From Cladopsammia gracilis (lineage: Eukaryota; Cnidaria; Anthozoa; Scleractinia; Dendrophylliidae): 64,000 bases of DNA. Shown piece after piece: positions 1 through 10,574 of the stretch. Both the position numbers and the translations under genes were made by a program. The number at the start of each line of letters is the position of its first letter. Positions within the stretch are counted from its first letter, which is position 1. The DNA is taken from NCBI GenBank assembly GCA_022457155.1, contig JAJGOT010000419.1, positions 165,001 to 229,000 of the forward strand, read 5' to 3'. The notes under the pieces were generated by a model. The model had not been told where the DNA came from, ran no database searches, and worked only from the letters and a program-made list of their open reading frames with translations.

Positions 1-1339
1 CTGCATGACCGCACCCCCGCCTATGCGCATATGGCCTCGGACCGTGAGCGATCTTTTGCCCTGGCTTCCTCGGCTAGTTTCGTTGTTTGTTTTACTCTTG
101 TGTCCTTGGGGTATTATATCAACTTGGCTAAATCTATTCTTGTTCCCCATCAGCTGGTCCCCTATTTAGGATTTTTGGTGGACTCTTGTAAGCAAGCCTT
201 TCTCCTCCTTGACGGGAAACGCCAGAAGTTTGGCACCTTGATTAGATCGGTTCTATCTTCTGATGTTACAGACGTGAACACCTTACAGCACCTCTCTGGG
301 AAATGCATTTCTTTCTCCTTAGCTGTTCCGGGTGCACGTTTGTTTCTTAATGAAATCAATCTTGCTATCAGCAAGGGGATTCGTTCTTCAAGACCCATTC
401 GTATCTCTGGTCCGCTTAAGTCTGAAATTCAGCACTGGACATTTTTGGAGTCTTGGACCGGCTTCCTACCTTGGCGCTCTGAATTCCACCAGCAGGTTAT
501 ATTGTGTACAGATGCCTCTTCCTTTGCATGGGCCGGTGTCTTTAACCCCGTCGTGAAACCTGTTTCTGTTCGTGACTACTGGCCTTCTTCACAGCGCCCT
601 CTTGACATTAACGCTAAGGAAATTCTCACTCTTTCAAATGTTCTCCTTGCATTTTTGGAGAGCATTTCTAACTGTTGGGTTGATGTCTTCACAGATAGCC
701 AGGTCCTCATTAAAGCATGGCAAAACCAGCGTGGTAGATCTCATTCCTTATTTCTGCTCTTAAGCAGCTCTTTCACGTTGTCTCTTCTTCTAACATCCAT
801 CTTAGTCTTCATTATATCAGGTCGGATGCCAATCCGGCTGATGCCCCTTCCCAGGCATTATCTTTGCAGGACTCTAAGCTGTCTCAGAAAGCCTGGGTCT
901 TAGTTCAAGAACGTTTTGGAGGCTCCTCTGGCCATTCAGCAGACCTTATGGCCCTGCCATCCAATGTTCAATCCCACCTCCTGGGTTCCCCTCTCCCTTT
1001 CCTTTCCCCCTTTCCCCTCCCTGGTGCTGTCGGAGTTAACCTTTTCGCTCAGTCGCCCCTTCACCTCCCGCTTCTCTTCAGTAATCCGTATGTTTTCCCG
1101 CCAATTATTCTTATCCCAGAAGTCCTTTACTATATTTCTGACCACGGGTTTACTTGTACCCTTGTTGCCCAGACCTTCGGCCCCGTAGGTTTTGGTGGCC
1201 CCTCCTTACACCTTATGAGGGTTTTCTTTTGGCTAATAAAGGTGCAAAGGGCATTGTTTTGCCTCCGAGCCATGCAGGATTTTCCTCAACCTGGCCTTTA
1301 CCTTGGGACTTGTGGGTTTTTAAGATAGTTCCATATTAA
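1..1339 (+). pseudogene. DIRS-order retrotransposon RT (C-terminal part), RNase H and methylase-like region, broken
   Basis: The reading frame is open at the window edge, so the reverse transcriptase catalytic core lies upstream. Residues after position 31 match the RT tail of DIRS-order elements (KSILVPHQLVPYLGF, then a K-rich stretch). RNase H follows: LCTDASSFAWAG near 510, INAKEILTL near 610 and VDVFTDSQVLIKAW near 690 carry the acidic residues of that fold. A frameshift near 740-760 moves the rest (SDANPADAPSQAL, then VNLFAQSP and YVFPP) into another frame. A second shift near 1165 moves the end (FWWPLL, PLPWDLW) again. The VNLFAQSP...YVFPP block resembles the region after RNase H in DIRS elements that has been compared with Dam-type methylases; that comparison is family knowledge, not proven here. 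In the intact element this polyprotein would copy the element RNA to DNA. Confidence 0.85.
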
Positions 1340-1453
1340 TCCTGTTAAGACCTTCTATGGGTCTTCGTTACATATTTTCAAATTTTGTAAAGTTCTGACG
1401 ATGCTGTTGAGGAATCTCAATTTGTAGAGCTTATGTCTTATAAACAGTAATAA

Positions 1454-2836
1454 ATGTTCTTTTCTTTTTCTCAGGCCCTACCCCCCGTAGCTTGTCTATT
1501 TACCCCCGTTCTCAGTTGCCCTACTTGCACCTACCCCAATGACCATACGTTTCGCTTCTGCCAATGCTGTGGTTACTTTCAAAGATATCTCCACCCTCCG
1601 AAGCCAAAAGAAGTTTCTTTTGATTTGGATGCAATTAACAAAAGAATTCATGATCTCCAGCAACAATTCTCTTCCACTGCTTATGCTAAGCAGAAGGCTT
1701 CCTTAAAGGACGAATTGGAGGGTTTCCTCGCGCTTCCGGGCCAAAAGTGTCTTACCGACGCTTTGCCTATTGATATTTGCTGATTCTTGGTATTTAAGGA
1801 TGCTAAAGGAAAGACTCAGCCTCACAGAAATGGATGTCCCCATATTGGAAAGAAGGGACTTTTTTCTTGCGAGTGCCCTCGTCGTTTGGCGTATTCAACT
1901 GTAGATTCTTATATTGGAAAACTGCGTTCGATTTTTGCCGAAGCTGGTCGCCAAGGGGATTGGAACCGCACTCTTCTCCTTGGTAACCCTGCGACTGACC
2001 TTTTGGTCAAGGTCTATCTCAAGCAAGTTACTGCTGAGCAGCTCCAGGCGCGGGTCACCCCCAAATAAGCTGTTCTGCTTTTCCTGGATAAACTTTTGCT
2101 CATCTCCAACTAACTTAAGAAAAGGCTTGCGTTGCCCAGTCTCTCCGCCTCCGAACAGTTTATTACCGCTCGTGATTAAGCCTTTTTCAAGGCTCTGTTT
2201 TATTCTGGTGACCGTGGTGGGGATCTTGGGCAAATAAAAACTGCTGAAATTGCGCGCTTTTCAGATGATAGTGGATTTCTTTTTCATCATATTTGGGGGA
2301 AAACGCTCCGGGATGGCACTTCCAACTTGTTTGGCCTCCGCCTGCACCCCAACTCCGCCCTCTGTCCGGTAAGAGCAATTGAGGAATATGTCGCGTATGC
2401 CCGTAAGTTGGGTATTGGTCTTACCCAAGGATATTTGTTTCGTCCTACTGATCCACAAGGGCATATTATTGATAAGTCTCTCTCTTCCGCAGCTGCTGAG
2501 CATCGGTTTAAACTATATCTCAAGGAGGCTCACATTGATGCTGGTGAAACTCTACACAGTTTCCGCTCAGGTTGCGCCTTGACGCTGGCCTTCTCGGGTT
2601 CTGCCTTGGCTGACCTCATGACGCATGTTGGGTGGTCTTCACCCGCAACAGCAGAATATTATCTCAAATTAGCAAACATTATCAAAGCTGGTGCTCCCGC
2701 TGATCTTCTCGCTCAACATTCACCTTCTGTGACTGAGGCAGCTGACATTTACTCCAGATACAACTCCTTAAAGGGTTTCATCGCTGCTTTTACTACTCTA
2801 GCGTCCTCTCCCCCAAAACGTCCCCTACCCCAGTAA
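1454..2836 (+). pseudogene. tyrosine recombinase with N-terminal zinc finger, four in-frame stops
   Basis: One reading frame runs through the whole span with stop codons at 1781-1783 (TGA), 2066-2068, 2111-2113 and 2177-2179 (all TAA) and no frameshift. The N-terminus has two CxxC pairs (CPTCTYPND, FCQCCGYF), a likely zinc finger. The C-terminal half has the tyrosine recombinase signature: the box-A arginine in SGDRGGDLG near 2200, HSFRSG near 2560, the HVGW box and the candidate nucleophile in AEYYLKLA near 2655. In DIRS-order elements this enzyme integrates a circular cDNA, replacing an integrase. It lies 115 bp after the RT/RNase H region. The first codons overlap a pyrimidine run ending in CTCAG, so a spliced start is possible. 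Each stop is one C-to-T change from CGA or CAA. Confidence 0.85.
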
Positions 2837-2995
2837 TAGGCGTGTTTTGGAATGGGGCAGGACTTTGTGTTAGCCCCCCCCCCCCAATCGCTTGTTTTAG
2901 ACTGGGGTATGTTATAGTTTAGTGTGGGTGTTTTTAGATTGGGGTCCTTAGTTTAGTCTCCTTTGTGTTACGGGTGTCCGTGTGCATCCTTTTCT

Positions 2996-3055
2996 GTGGC
3001 CGCCAGTCCTCCATATCTCAAAGGAGTACAGGTAAGACCGGTGTAAATAGGATAC
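2996..3055 (+). repeat. split direct repeat, first copy
   Basis: Sixty bases beginning GTGGCCGCCAGTCC and ending AAATAGGATAC. They recur at 3261-3320 with one mismatch (T to A in GGTAAGACC versus GGAAAGACC). Confidence 0.85.
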
Positions 3056-3074
3056 TATTTACAGCGGTCTTACC
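3031..3074. repeat. 20-bp inverted repeat with GATA loop in the element end
   Basis: The arms at 3031-3050 and 3055-3074 are reverse complements with a single mismatch, separated by GATA. The left arm belongs to the first direct-repeat copy; the second copy at 3261-3320 lacks the right arm. Such a hairpin at a direct repeat could mark the recombinase target; that role is inference. Confidence 0.8.
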
Positions 3075-3260
3075 CAAAGCGGTATAAAGGAGTCGCCACA
3101 AGGAATAAATTATCACTTCGAGAAAGAAGTTGTTCGGTTTGGAACTTGCTCTTGTGTCACCTACAGCCTTGTCATCTTGCCTGTACTCCGCTCCCCTTGG
3201 CCACTTTCTATCCCGCCCTTCCCTCCCTTGTTATACTAACTTTTGCCTCCGTATATGAAA

Positions 3261-3320
3261 GTGGCCGCCAGTCCTCCATATCTCAAAGGAGTACAGGAAA
3301 GACCGGTGTAAATAGGATAC
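3261..3320 (+). repeat. split direct repeat, second copy
   Basis: Matches 2996-3055 in 59 of 60 bases. The copies diverge immediately after GGATAC, which defines the repeat edge. Confidence 0.85.
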
Positions 3321-3359
3321 AGTCCGTTTCCAGCACCTCTTGAACGGGTGGGCTAGTCC

Positions 3360-3656
3360 TAACGGATGCCAAATTTAGCTAACGGATGTTAATTCTTGGC
3401 TAACGGTTACAGTATTCGTTCTAACAGTTCAATACTAATGCCTAACGGACATGCTATCCGCTCTAACGGCTAGAAACTAACGTCTAACGGATGCAAAATC
3501 TGTTCTAACGGTTGAGTACTAACGCCTAACGGATATGCTATTCGTGCTAACGGTTAAATTCTAACGCCTAACGGTTTGGTGAAAGCGTTTAACGGTTTTC
3601 AGGAAATTTTATAACGGATATCTAACGGACACCTAACGCTTTTAGCCGTTTAACAG
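3360..3656 (+). repeat. 21/42-bp tandem array with phased TAACGG
   Basis: TAACGG or a one-base variant starts at 3380, 3401, 3422, 3443, 3464, 3485, 3506, 3527, 3548, 3569 and 3590: exactly 21 bp apart each time. The sequence between alternates, giving a 42-bp higher unit (for example 3443-3484, 3485-3526, 3527-3568). The 3360 copy is 20 bp from the next. After 3590 the phase breaks (3612, 3623, then the TAACGC and TAACAG variants at 3634 and 3651). TAACGG fits the Myb-type binding consensus YAACKG. Whether the array belongs to the preceding retrotransposon or flanks it is unclear. Confidence 0.9.
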
Positions 3657-4382
3657 ATAAGCGTTAGTGTACGTTTTCTTGTGTGAGGTCTCATTTTGGA
3701 AATATGTTGCTTTATGCAAATTATCTGCTTTATTACTGTTTTGCATATCATTCCCTAAAAATTCATTTTTGATTTACTCTAAAACTGCCTTATAATTTTT
3801 CTTGAAACCTTGTCTACAGCTAGTGATACATTAGTACCACAAAATCTCATGAGTTTCATTATGAAGTGTCTGACTAGATTTTGAGAAAAATGACATTGTT
3901 TAAAACAAAGGGCAATAAGCTAGCATTGCTATAGTAACTGCTGTCGCTTGGAAACCAGTGACAAAACTTTGATCACATTTTATAAACTTGGTGGATTATG
4001 AAAGCAATCGAAGCATGTCTTCCATGCGAAATTTTGATTTTAAAAGTCACCCCACAGCAAAAAAACTGAGTCGAGCCTCCTTAATCGAATATTAAAAAAC
4101 TGGGAGTGATTTAAGAATACCCTACCACTTATTTACATATTTCTGAACGCTTTAAGAACAAGGCATACATTTTCTTGTTCCTTTTTATAATTTTAAATTA
4201 ACAAGTTGTTTTATATATAATGTATAAGTTGTTTAGTGTGCGGTCTGTTAAGTTATAACAGCCAAATAAGCTTATATAAATCTGTTGACATAACTGCTCC
4301 ATGTGAGCAACCATCCAGTAGTGATCATGAAGGAAGTGAAGATGACAGTTATATTAGTGCTAGTCTAAGTCTTTTTGTATAT
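3657..4382. other. intergenic, AT-rich
   Basis: No gene, RNA or clear repeat boundary is seen here. Confidence 0.5.
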
Positions 4383-4453
4383 GTAATCGCATGGGCCCGA
4401 GTAAAATTAAGGATTAATATCACGCGTGTTTTCAGAAGCTGTAGAAATTGCGA

Positions 4454-4485
<32 letters not shown>

Positions 4486-4503
4486 GAGGGAACATGCGAT
4501 TAC
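4383..4503. mobile_element. fold-back element (palindromic MITE-like)
   Basis: The left arm 4383-4433 and right arm 4451-4503 are imperfect reverse complements of about 50 bp, both containing GTAATCGCATG and TAAAATTAAGGATTAATATC. The loop is about 17 bp. It carries no coding capacity. It abuts the next terminal-inverted-repeat element, so the two may be nested or parts of one unit. Confidence 0.8.
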
Positions 4504-4507
4504 TTGT

Positions 4508-5655
4508 TTATAATATAGAGGGCAAAATTATAGGGAAACCTTTCAGACTTTTTAAGAGTCACTCAGACTTGAAACCACCCCAAGTGTACTCTCTCGCAAA
4601 CTGACAAGAAAAACTTTTCAACTAACTGTGGTCGTGGTTAAATAAATTTCTATTCGGTCGAAGATACATTTGGCTGTTATGTACATCTAGAGAACATAGC
4701 CTGATTTTTATCGATAAAAGACACTTTACGACAAAAACAAAGAAAGTTTTATTTAAGCGTACCTGTGTTTTGAAGTTTTTGCCGCTTTGATAACAACAAC
4801 AAATGGCGAGAGCTGGAGATACGATTTCGAAAAACCCCCTCCTTCAATTAGTTAGTAGTATCTAACTTACCGGAATAATCTGTTAATTAGCAGGTCTATC
4901 GTTATTGTGCGTATTGCTACAACTGCTGTACTATTCTTTCTCTTTTTTATGTAATTTTGATTCAATCTCTAATTTCGGTATATGCTTTCTTTTAGTTTTA
5001 AACTTTGTAACTGTAATATATATATGTATATAAGTTTTGTCAATAAACTTTATGTATTAAGAATAAAAAAAAAAAAACAAATGGCGAGAGTTCAAACTTG
5101 CTTGCACGTTTGGCGATTTAATTGCTTTCTTTCCCTTCTTTTAGACTTATTCTTTCTCCTTTTAAACGTATATTTTCCCTTTCAGCAAAATCTGTCAAAG
5201 TTCTTCTCTTTAGGTCCGCAGAAATCCGCATTTTTTCATTGAAATGATGGAACTTTAAAACCTTTTGTCGCCATGAATGAATTTCTTTGAGGTCTTCAAC
5301 GTTGCAAACTGGCTGCAGGCGCCTAGTTAATCCAAGATTTGACACAAATAATCGCTTCCTGTTTGGCGTAAAATGCTGTAATTCACCTGTAGAATTCCTT
5401 TCTTAGGTATCTTCCGATTTCATTCCTTTTTTATAACAAAATCTCCGGCGAAACATGCGAGCGCTCCGCTTGTAAATTTTCTTCAAAATCCCGCCAAACC
5501 AACTGAATGCGACAAGAACGATGCGCTCAACCAATCACGAGTGAGAAATTTTGATGCTCGACCAATCAGGAGCGAGTAATTTTGCCCTCAATCAAGAAAA
5601 AATGCCCTCTTCGTCAGCCAATCAGCATTCAGTAATTTTGCCCTCTATATTATAA
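4508..5655. mobile_element. 1.15-kb non-autonomous DNA transposon with 23-bp terminal inverted repeats
   Basis: The first 23 bp (4508-4530, starting TTATAATATAGAGGGC) and last 23 bp (5633-5655) are perfect inverted repeats. No transposase frame is present inside. A clear target-site duplication is not visible, so the superfamily is unassigned. CCAAT-containing sub-terminal repeats lie inside the right end. Confidence 0.8.
5531..5640 (+). repeat. three sub-terminal 23-bp repeats, each starting CCAATCA
   Basis: Copies at 5531-5553, 5562-5584 and 5618-5640 share CCAATCA and the ending AATTTTG. The last copy overlaps the terminal inverted repeat. Sub-terminal repeats in DNA transposons often bind transposase. 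CCAAT is also the NF-Y core. Confidence 0.75.
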
Positions 5656-5802
5656 GTACGAAATAAAACATCATCAAAAGTCATAAAGACCTCCAGGAAG
5701 GCCCAGTGGAGTCAGAGTTTGTTGGTTGATTTAGTGGATATAATAGTCTCTAGTGATTATTATAAGAAAAGTTAATCTTCACAAACACCAAGAACCAACA
5801 CA

Positions 5803-5990
5803 ATGGATCAATTTATGAAGAAATTCGTTTAACACTCAAGGAGAGAACCTCAGAGAGAGGTGAGGAAGTCCCATTCAATAATGTTCAACTCCGCACAAAG
5901 TTCAAAAAAGTAGTTGCAGAGTGTAAAAAGGCAGCAACTAACAATTAAAACTGCAAAAGGAATTAAGAGGTTTAAAGAAGAGAAAGGTTA
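5803..5990 (+). pseudogene. degenerate coding fragment, unassigned
   Basis: In one frame the segment around 5860-5945 reads GEEVPFNNVQLRTKF followed by KKVVAECKKAAT, which looks like real protein. Flanking residues need at least two frame changes and stops interrupt it. I associate this pattern with a repeated invertebrate gene family but cannot name a function. Confidence 0.35.
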
Positions 5991-7209
5991 TTTTTTCACT
6001 TTTGAAATTATTATGGCATGTACTTTCAGAAACTGTCTTCAGATATCCCATAATACTAATTTAAAATTTTGATGCCATCTTTGTGATGTCATTTTTCCGC
6101 CAAAATGCTTAAATTTGAAAAACAAAAATCAGGATTTTAGCTTCCTAGGTACATTTACATTCAAAGGCGTTCAAGTGCAACTGATAATTTCTAAAGCACA
6201 GTACTGATAAAAGAAATTTATTTTCTGGGAGAATAAATGATTTTATGCAGATTGCTACACTGGTTAATGTAAGGATTAGTTTACATATGTCAATGTGAGA
6301 ATCAGTTTACATATGGGACTTGTACCCAGGGCATACACAAGCAATGCAGGCCAGGTTACAGGCCTCTTTTTCTTGAGCTTCTACACGAGGAAGTTTTATC
6401 ACAGCTTGAGAACTGTGAAAATGAAGATCCTCACTTTACAGGAAGATATCTCGACATCGAACTTGGGAAGCTGAGAAAATGATAAGTATGTTGTGATATA
6501 GCTTGGGGCGATAGATTCTGTTCAAATTTATCGCCGTTGGCACTCGGAGATAGCTACTTAAACTAAGCCACGTGTTCTGGTGTTGGGCATTCCTACGTGA
6601 ACATGCGACAAAACAGTGAATTTATAAACTGTAATCGGTCAGAAGATAGATACAATTGAACTCAGAACCTATCTAACGTTCGTTCTGTCGACATTCATAG
6701 AGTTCACAGGAGCCATTCTCTTTGCACTAACTTAGAATAGTGTTCATGTTTTGTCAGCGGGAATCAAATATTTGGGCCATGACTGTGTTCTCTTAAGGGT
6801 GCGGATTTTAGTCACCCATTTGTTAGGACTGGTTGGGGCCTGGCTAGTCAGCGTGGGTCATGGAAAAATCTTGGCGGGAGCTGTGCTCTGTGCCATTCAT
6901 GACCAGGTTATGCTGTTGCATCTTCTGGTATGCCTATTGCAATGCTTTGTAATAGTAAGCTACTGTAGTGTTTACATTGTAGTAGTAGCCATGGTTCCCA
7001 GCCATCCTATGTGGGATATCTGCTGTACTGGATATCCTTTGTCGTATCCGAAATTTGATCAAAGGGGCCCCAAAGAGACTGCTGCAATCAGTGAAGGTGA
7101 GGTTACTTTCACTAAACAGAAGTTAGATAATTAGGGTTCATATGTAACAGAAAGTGGCTTAAGTGCCTGTTAGGCTGGGATAATAACCTGTGTCGATTCC
7201 ACCCCCAGC
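5991..7209. other. non-coding; probable 5' leader of the second DIRS element at its right end
   Basis: No convincing gene is seen. The 127-codon frame at 6751-7134 begins on TTG and shows no recognisable domain. The last hundred bases before 7210 probably form the leader of the downstream retrotransposon. Confidence 0.45.
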
Positions 7210-8040
7210 ATGCCACCTAAATGCACAAATTACCTGGACAGAGCAGCTAAGCGGAGGCGAACTAATGCTTCTCAAGATCCGCCTCCACCAGAGTTACCCA
7301 CCCCTTCAGATGACAGTAGAGAACCTGACCAAAGTAGATCAGGGATTTCACAGGAGCTTGTCAGGGCTTTAACCCCCGAAGTGCTCAAGGCCTTGAATCC
7401 TCCTCCCACTGGCCCCCCCAATACAGTTCGTTAAAGACCCTAGAAATAGTGCTGCGACAAATGAGCACACCGCTGTGGAACGGACAGATGTCGCACAGAA
7501 TGAGACAAGCAGGGTGCAGGAAACAGTTGATGCAGTTCTGCAAGGACTGACAGGTTCCCATGCACCACAAATAACCCAAAGTAAGCAGACATTTTTCTCT
7601 GCAGCTATTCCACTTAGTCACTGTGTGCCCAATAAAGTAAAGAAACAAATATGGGCAAATGAATTTATCGATTTTGCATTACTGCTTAATACGGGTATAA
7701 GTAATACAGCAGAGGAACAGTATTCTTTTAGAATAGAAAAACAGGATGGGGCCAACCATCATTAGTGCTTGCCCCAAATACTAAGCGGCAAACAATACAA
7801 AAACTCGATCAGTGGATGTCCACCTTCCAGACATATGTAGCTATTTATGCAGAAAAGGCCCCCAGGGACACCCCTGCGCTGATGAAATATGGTTCGGTAA
7901 TAAAGGAATTGGCGACATTAGGGGCAAATTGGAAGTTCTATGATGAGAACTTCTGCAAGATTAGACAAGCACAGGGTGCTCCTTGGGACCACATAAATTC
8001 AGAGCTGTGGTTGGTGCCATTCCTTTCGTGCCAAACCTAA
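7210..8040 (+). pseudogene. DIRS-type Gag, broken
   Basis: It starts at ATG 7210 with a basic segment (AKRRRTN). A frameshift in the C-run near 7411-7418 moves the protein to the frame that carries VKKQIWANEFIDFALLL near 7645. A stop at 7762-7764 is followed by the frame with MKYGSVIKELATLGANWKFY and HINSELWL. The motif order IWANE(Y/F)(I/V)DF, then MKY and W-x-(Y/F)-(Y/D)-D/E, then ELW is typical of DIRS-order Gag. Gag packages the RNA. It is the first gene of the second element, ahead of RT at about 8.4 kb. At least one frameshift and one stop make it non-functional. Confidence 0.8.
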
Positions 8041-8147
8041 TTTCCAGCAATCCACAAAACGAAACAAGAGGGGCCCTTCATCCCCAAGGGGTTTTGCTGG
8101 AAGTTCCACAGGGGACTCCCCTGCCCATGGTGCTCATTTAAACACCA

Positions 8148-9710
8148 GTGCTTCAGATGTGGGCAATCTCACCCCATTGCCAAATGCCACCACGCCAAAA
8201 CAACTACAACTCAGGGACCAAAACCCAACATTTCCAACAGTTGGAGAACTCCCAACGCCAGTCAAAGTTGAGAGGCTGGCCTTTTATTTGGAAGGATATA
8301 ACAGTTTGTATCACCAATTATCAGGGTTTTCATTTACATTATGAAGGACCTCAAATTGGCCAAATTTCCAACAATCTCCTTTCGACGACACAGCATCCGG
8401 AAATTGTCGACAATAAAATAGATGAAATACAGGAGGGGCGGATAATTAGCCCCTTCAAAAAGCCCCCATTCGATAACCTAAGAGTTTCTCCATTAGGAGT
8501 TATTCCTAAAAAACAGCCAGGTGAATATAGAATGATACATCACTGATCATTTCCTTATGGGGGCTCTGTCAATGATTTTATTCCATCAGAGTTTTGCTCA
8601 GTACACTATACATCAGTTGATGATGCTGTTCGGATAATAAAGAAGTTAGGAACAGGCTGTACTCTGGCAAAGACTGATGTTTGGAGTGCTTTCCACATAA
8701 TCCCAGTACACCCTGAGGATTATCACCTGTTGGGGATGAAATGGGGGGACAAATATTATGTTGACCACTCTTTGCCAATGGGGCTTGCAAGTTCATGCAG
8801 GAGTTTGAGAGGCTAAGCACTGCAATGGAATGGGCAGCTAGTAACAAACTTGATATCCCACATAATACACATTTTGGATGATTTCCTTATCGCAGCAGAT
8901 TCCTCAGACAAATGCAGTCTTAGCCTTCAAAACTTCTTGAACTTTTGTGAGGATATCAGGGTCCACATGGCCCCTGAAAAAAAACAGTGGGTCCTGCACA
9001 AGTGTTGACATTTGCAGGTATAGAACTAGATTGTAGCAGAATGGAGGCCAGACTACCAAGGGACAAAATTGAGAAATGTTTAACAGTAATTCGTCATCTG
9101 TTTAGCAGAATAAAGTTAAATTGATAGAGCTTCAATCTCTTATAGGTTTGTTAAATTTTGCATGTTCCGTAATTATTCCAGGTAGAGTTTTTCTCTGTAG
9201 GTTGATTAATCTAACCATGGGCATAAGGCACCTGCATTATTATATACGCCTGACAACTGAAACTAAAAAAGATTTGCGAATTTGGGAAACATTTTTAGAC
9301 TCCTTCAATGGTAGATCATTTTTCCTTGAGGAAGTCTGGGCTTCATCTCATATCTTATGTTTTTACACCTCAATCTAGTGGCTATGGTCTTATTTTTGGG
9401 AAACAGTGGGCATATGGCAGGTGGCCGGAGTCATGGAAAAAACAGCATTAGCTTTCTTGAGTTTTTTCCTATCGTTGTGGGACTCGGTCTTTGGTGTAAT
9501 GAGCTGAAAACCAAACAAGTGTTTTTCATCAAAGATAATGAAAGCATTGTTCACGTCATCAATAAACAAACAACAAAAGATCCCAAGCTACTAAGGCTGC
9601 TATGCACCCTTGTGCTCATTTGTTTAAGAAACAACATTTTCTTTAGGGCACACCACATTAGCAGGTCAAGGAGCATACTAGCCGACACTCTTGTTTGCAG
9701 GTGGAGAAAT
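8148..9710 (+). pseudogene. DIRS-type reverse transcriptase and RNase H, broken
   Basis: RT motifs appear in order. VSPLGVIPKK lies near 8490. After a TGA at 8544-8546 the frame continues to motif A (AKTDVWSAFHIIPVHP, near 8670). Motif B is LPMGLASSC near 8777 and motif C is ILDDFLIAA near 8873. The catalytic aspartates are still present, but several stops and frame changes interrupt the gene, including near 9008 and 9120. RNase H follows at about 9370-9700, with FLEFFPIVVGLGLW as the conserved E-containing helix, VFFIKDNESIVHVIN and FRAHHIS. A GRWPESWKKQ-like stretch is frame-shifted. It lies directly between Gag and the tyrosine recombinase. Confidence 0.85.
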
Positions 9711-10574
9711 TCAAAGCACCCAGTGCCAACCCTTCTACCAGCTCACCTGCTACCAAAGAACTGGGAGATACATTAAAGCTGTTACTAGCAATCTCAACCC
9801 AGAGTTTGGATCTCTTTATTGCCTTTCTAGCAGAACAAAAATATGCAGCATCCATAGTTTTAACTTACATTTCAGCTTTATGCTACCTAACCCTCATCAC
9901 TTAGCGTCAGTGCCAGACCCCACAAAACTAGACATGATTCAGCTAGCATTGCGGGGTTACAGGAAACTAAACCCTTGCCATGACTCTAGGCTACCGTTTT
10001 CCTTACCAGTTTTTGAAAACATGATATCTGCTTGTGAGCACACACAGTCAGCATTGTACAGTCTGAAATTGACACAGGCAATGTATGCTATTGCATTTTA
10101 TGCAGCTTTAAGGGTTGGTGAAATCACATGTCGCCCAACTCAACCCAAACAGAATCTAATTTTCATTAATCAAGTCAATTTCATAAAAACTAGGGATGGC
10201 ATGGTCAATGCAATAAAGCTCATTTTAAGAAATTATAAGCACAGTGACCCAGCAAATCAGCGATTATTTTTATTTACCAAGAAAAATCTGTTTGTCCAGT
10301 CTCTAGGCTGCTTGTGTAATTAAGTCTAAGAGGCTCTTCTCCAGGACCACTTTTTTGTTGGCAAGATAATTCACCAATTTCTAGCTCTTATATCACAAAC
10401 AGGTTATCCGACAATCTTTGTTTTTGTGATCTTGATGTATCGGGCTATAAGTCTCACAGTTTTCGCATTGGAGCAGCATCTTGGGCAGATGCTCAGATTA
10501 GGGCTTTTGGTTTATGGAAATCAAATGCATTTCTCTGTTACATCAGGACTCCATCATTAGGGTCAGCATCATAG
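9691..10574 (+). pseudogene. DIRS-type tyrosine recombinase, broken
   Basis: The N-terminal part overlaps the end of RNase H (frames at 9695 and 9691). The core reads FYAALRVGEITCRP with box-A Arg codon 10111-10113. After a stop at 10321-10323 and a frame change, the C-terminal boxes appear: YKSHSFRIGAASWA (HxxR, 10455-10466) and GLWKSNAFLCYIR with the nucleophile Tyr codon near 10539-10541. The frame ends at TAG 10572-10574. All catalytic boxes remain, but no single frame encodes them. This is the integration enzyme of the element. Confidence 0.85.

Larger units (their letters stand above)
2837..3359 (+). mobile_element. 3' non-coding end of the first DIRS-order element, with split direct repeats
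   Basis: This stretch follows the recombinase frame. It holds a poly-C run near 2874-2885 and two copies of a 60-bp sequence (2996-3055 and 3261-3320), the arrangement expected of the split direct repeats that serve as recombination sites in Ngaro- and PAT-like elements. The exact 3' end of the element cannot be fixed. No gene is seen. Confidence 0.6.

Noticed and set aside
3360..3656. CRISPR-like array from the 21-bp spacing
   Set aside because: Only a 6-bp core is conserved and the spacers are related to each other; it is a tandem satellite.
6751..7134. 127-codon plus-strand frame
   Set aside because: Starts on TTG, shows no domain, and lies in the likely leader of the second DIRS element.
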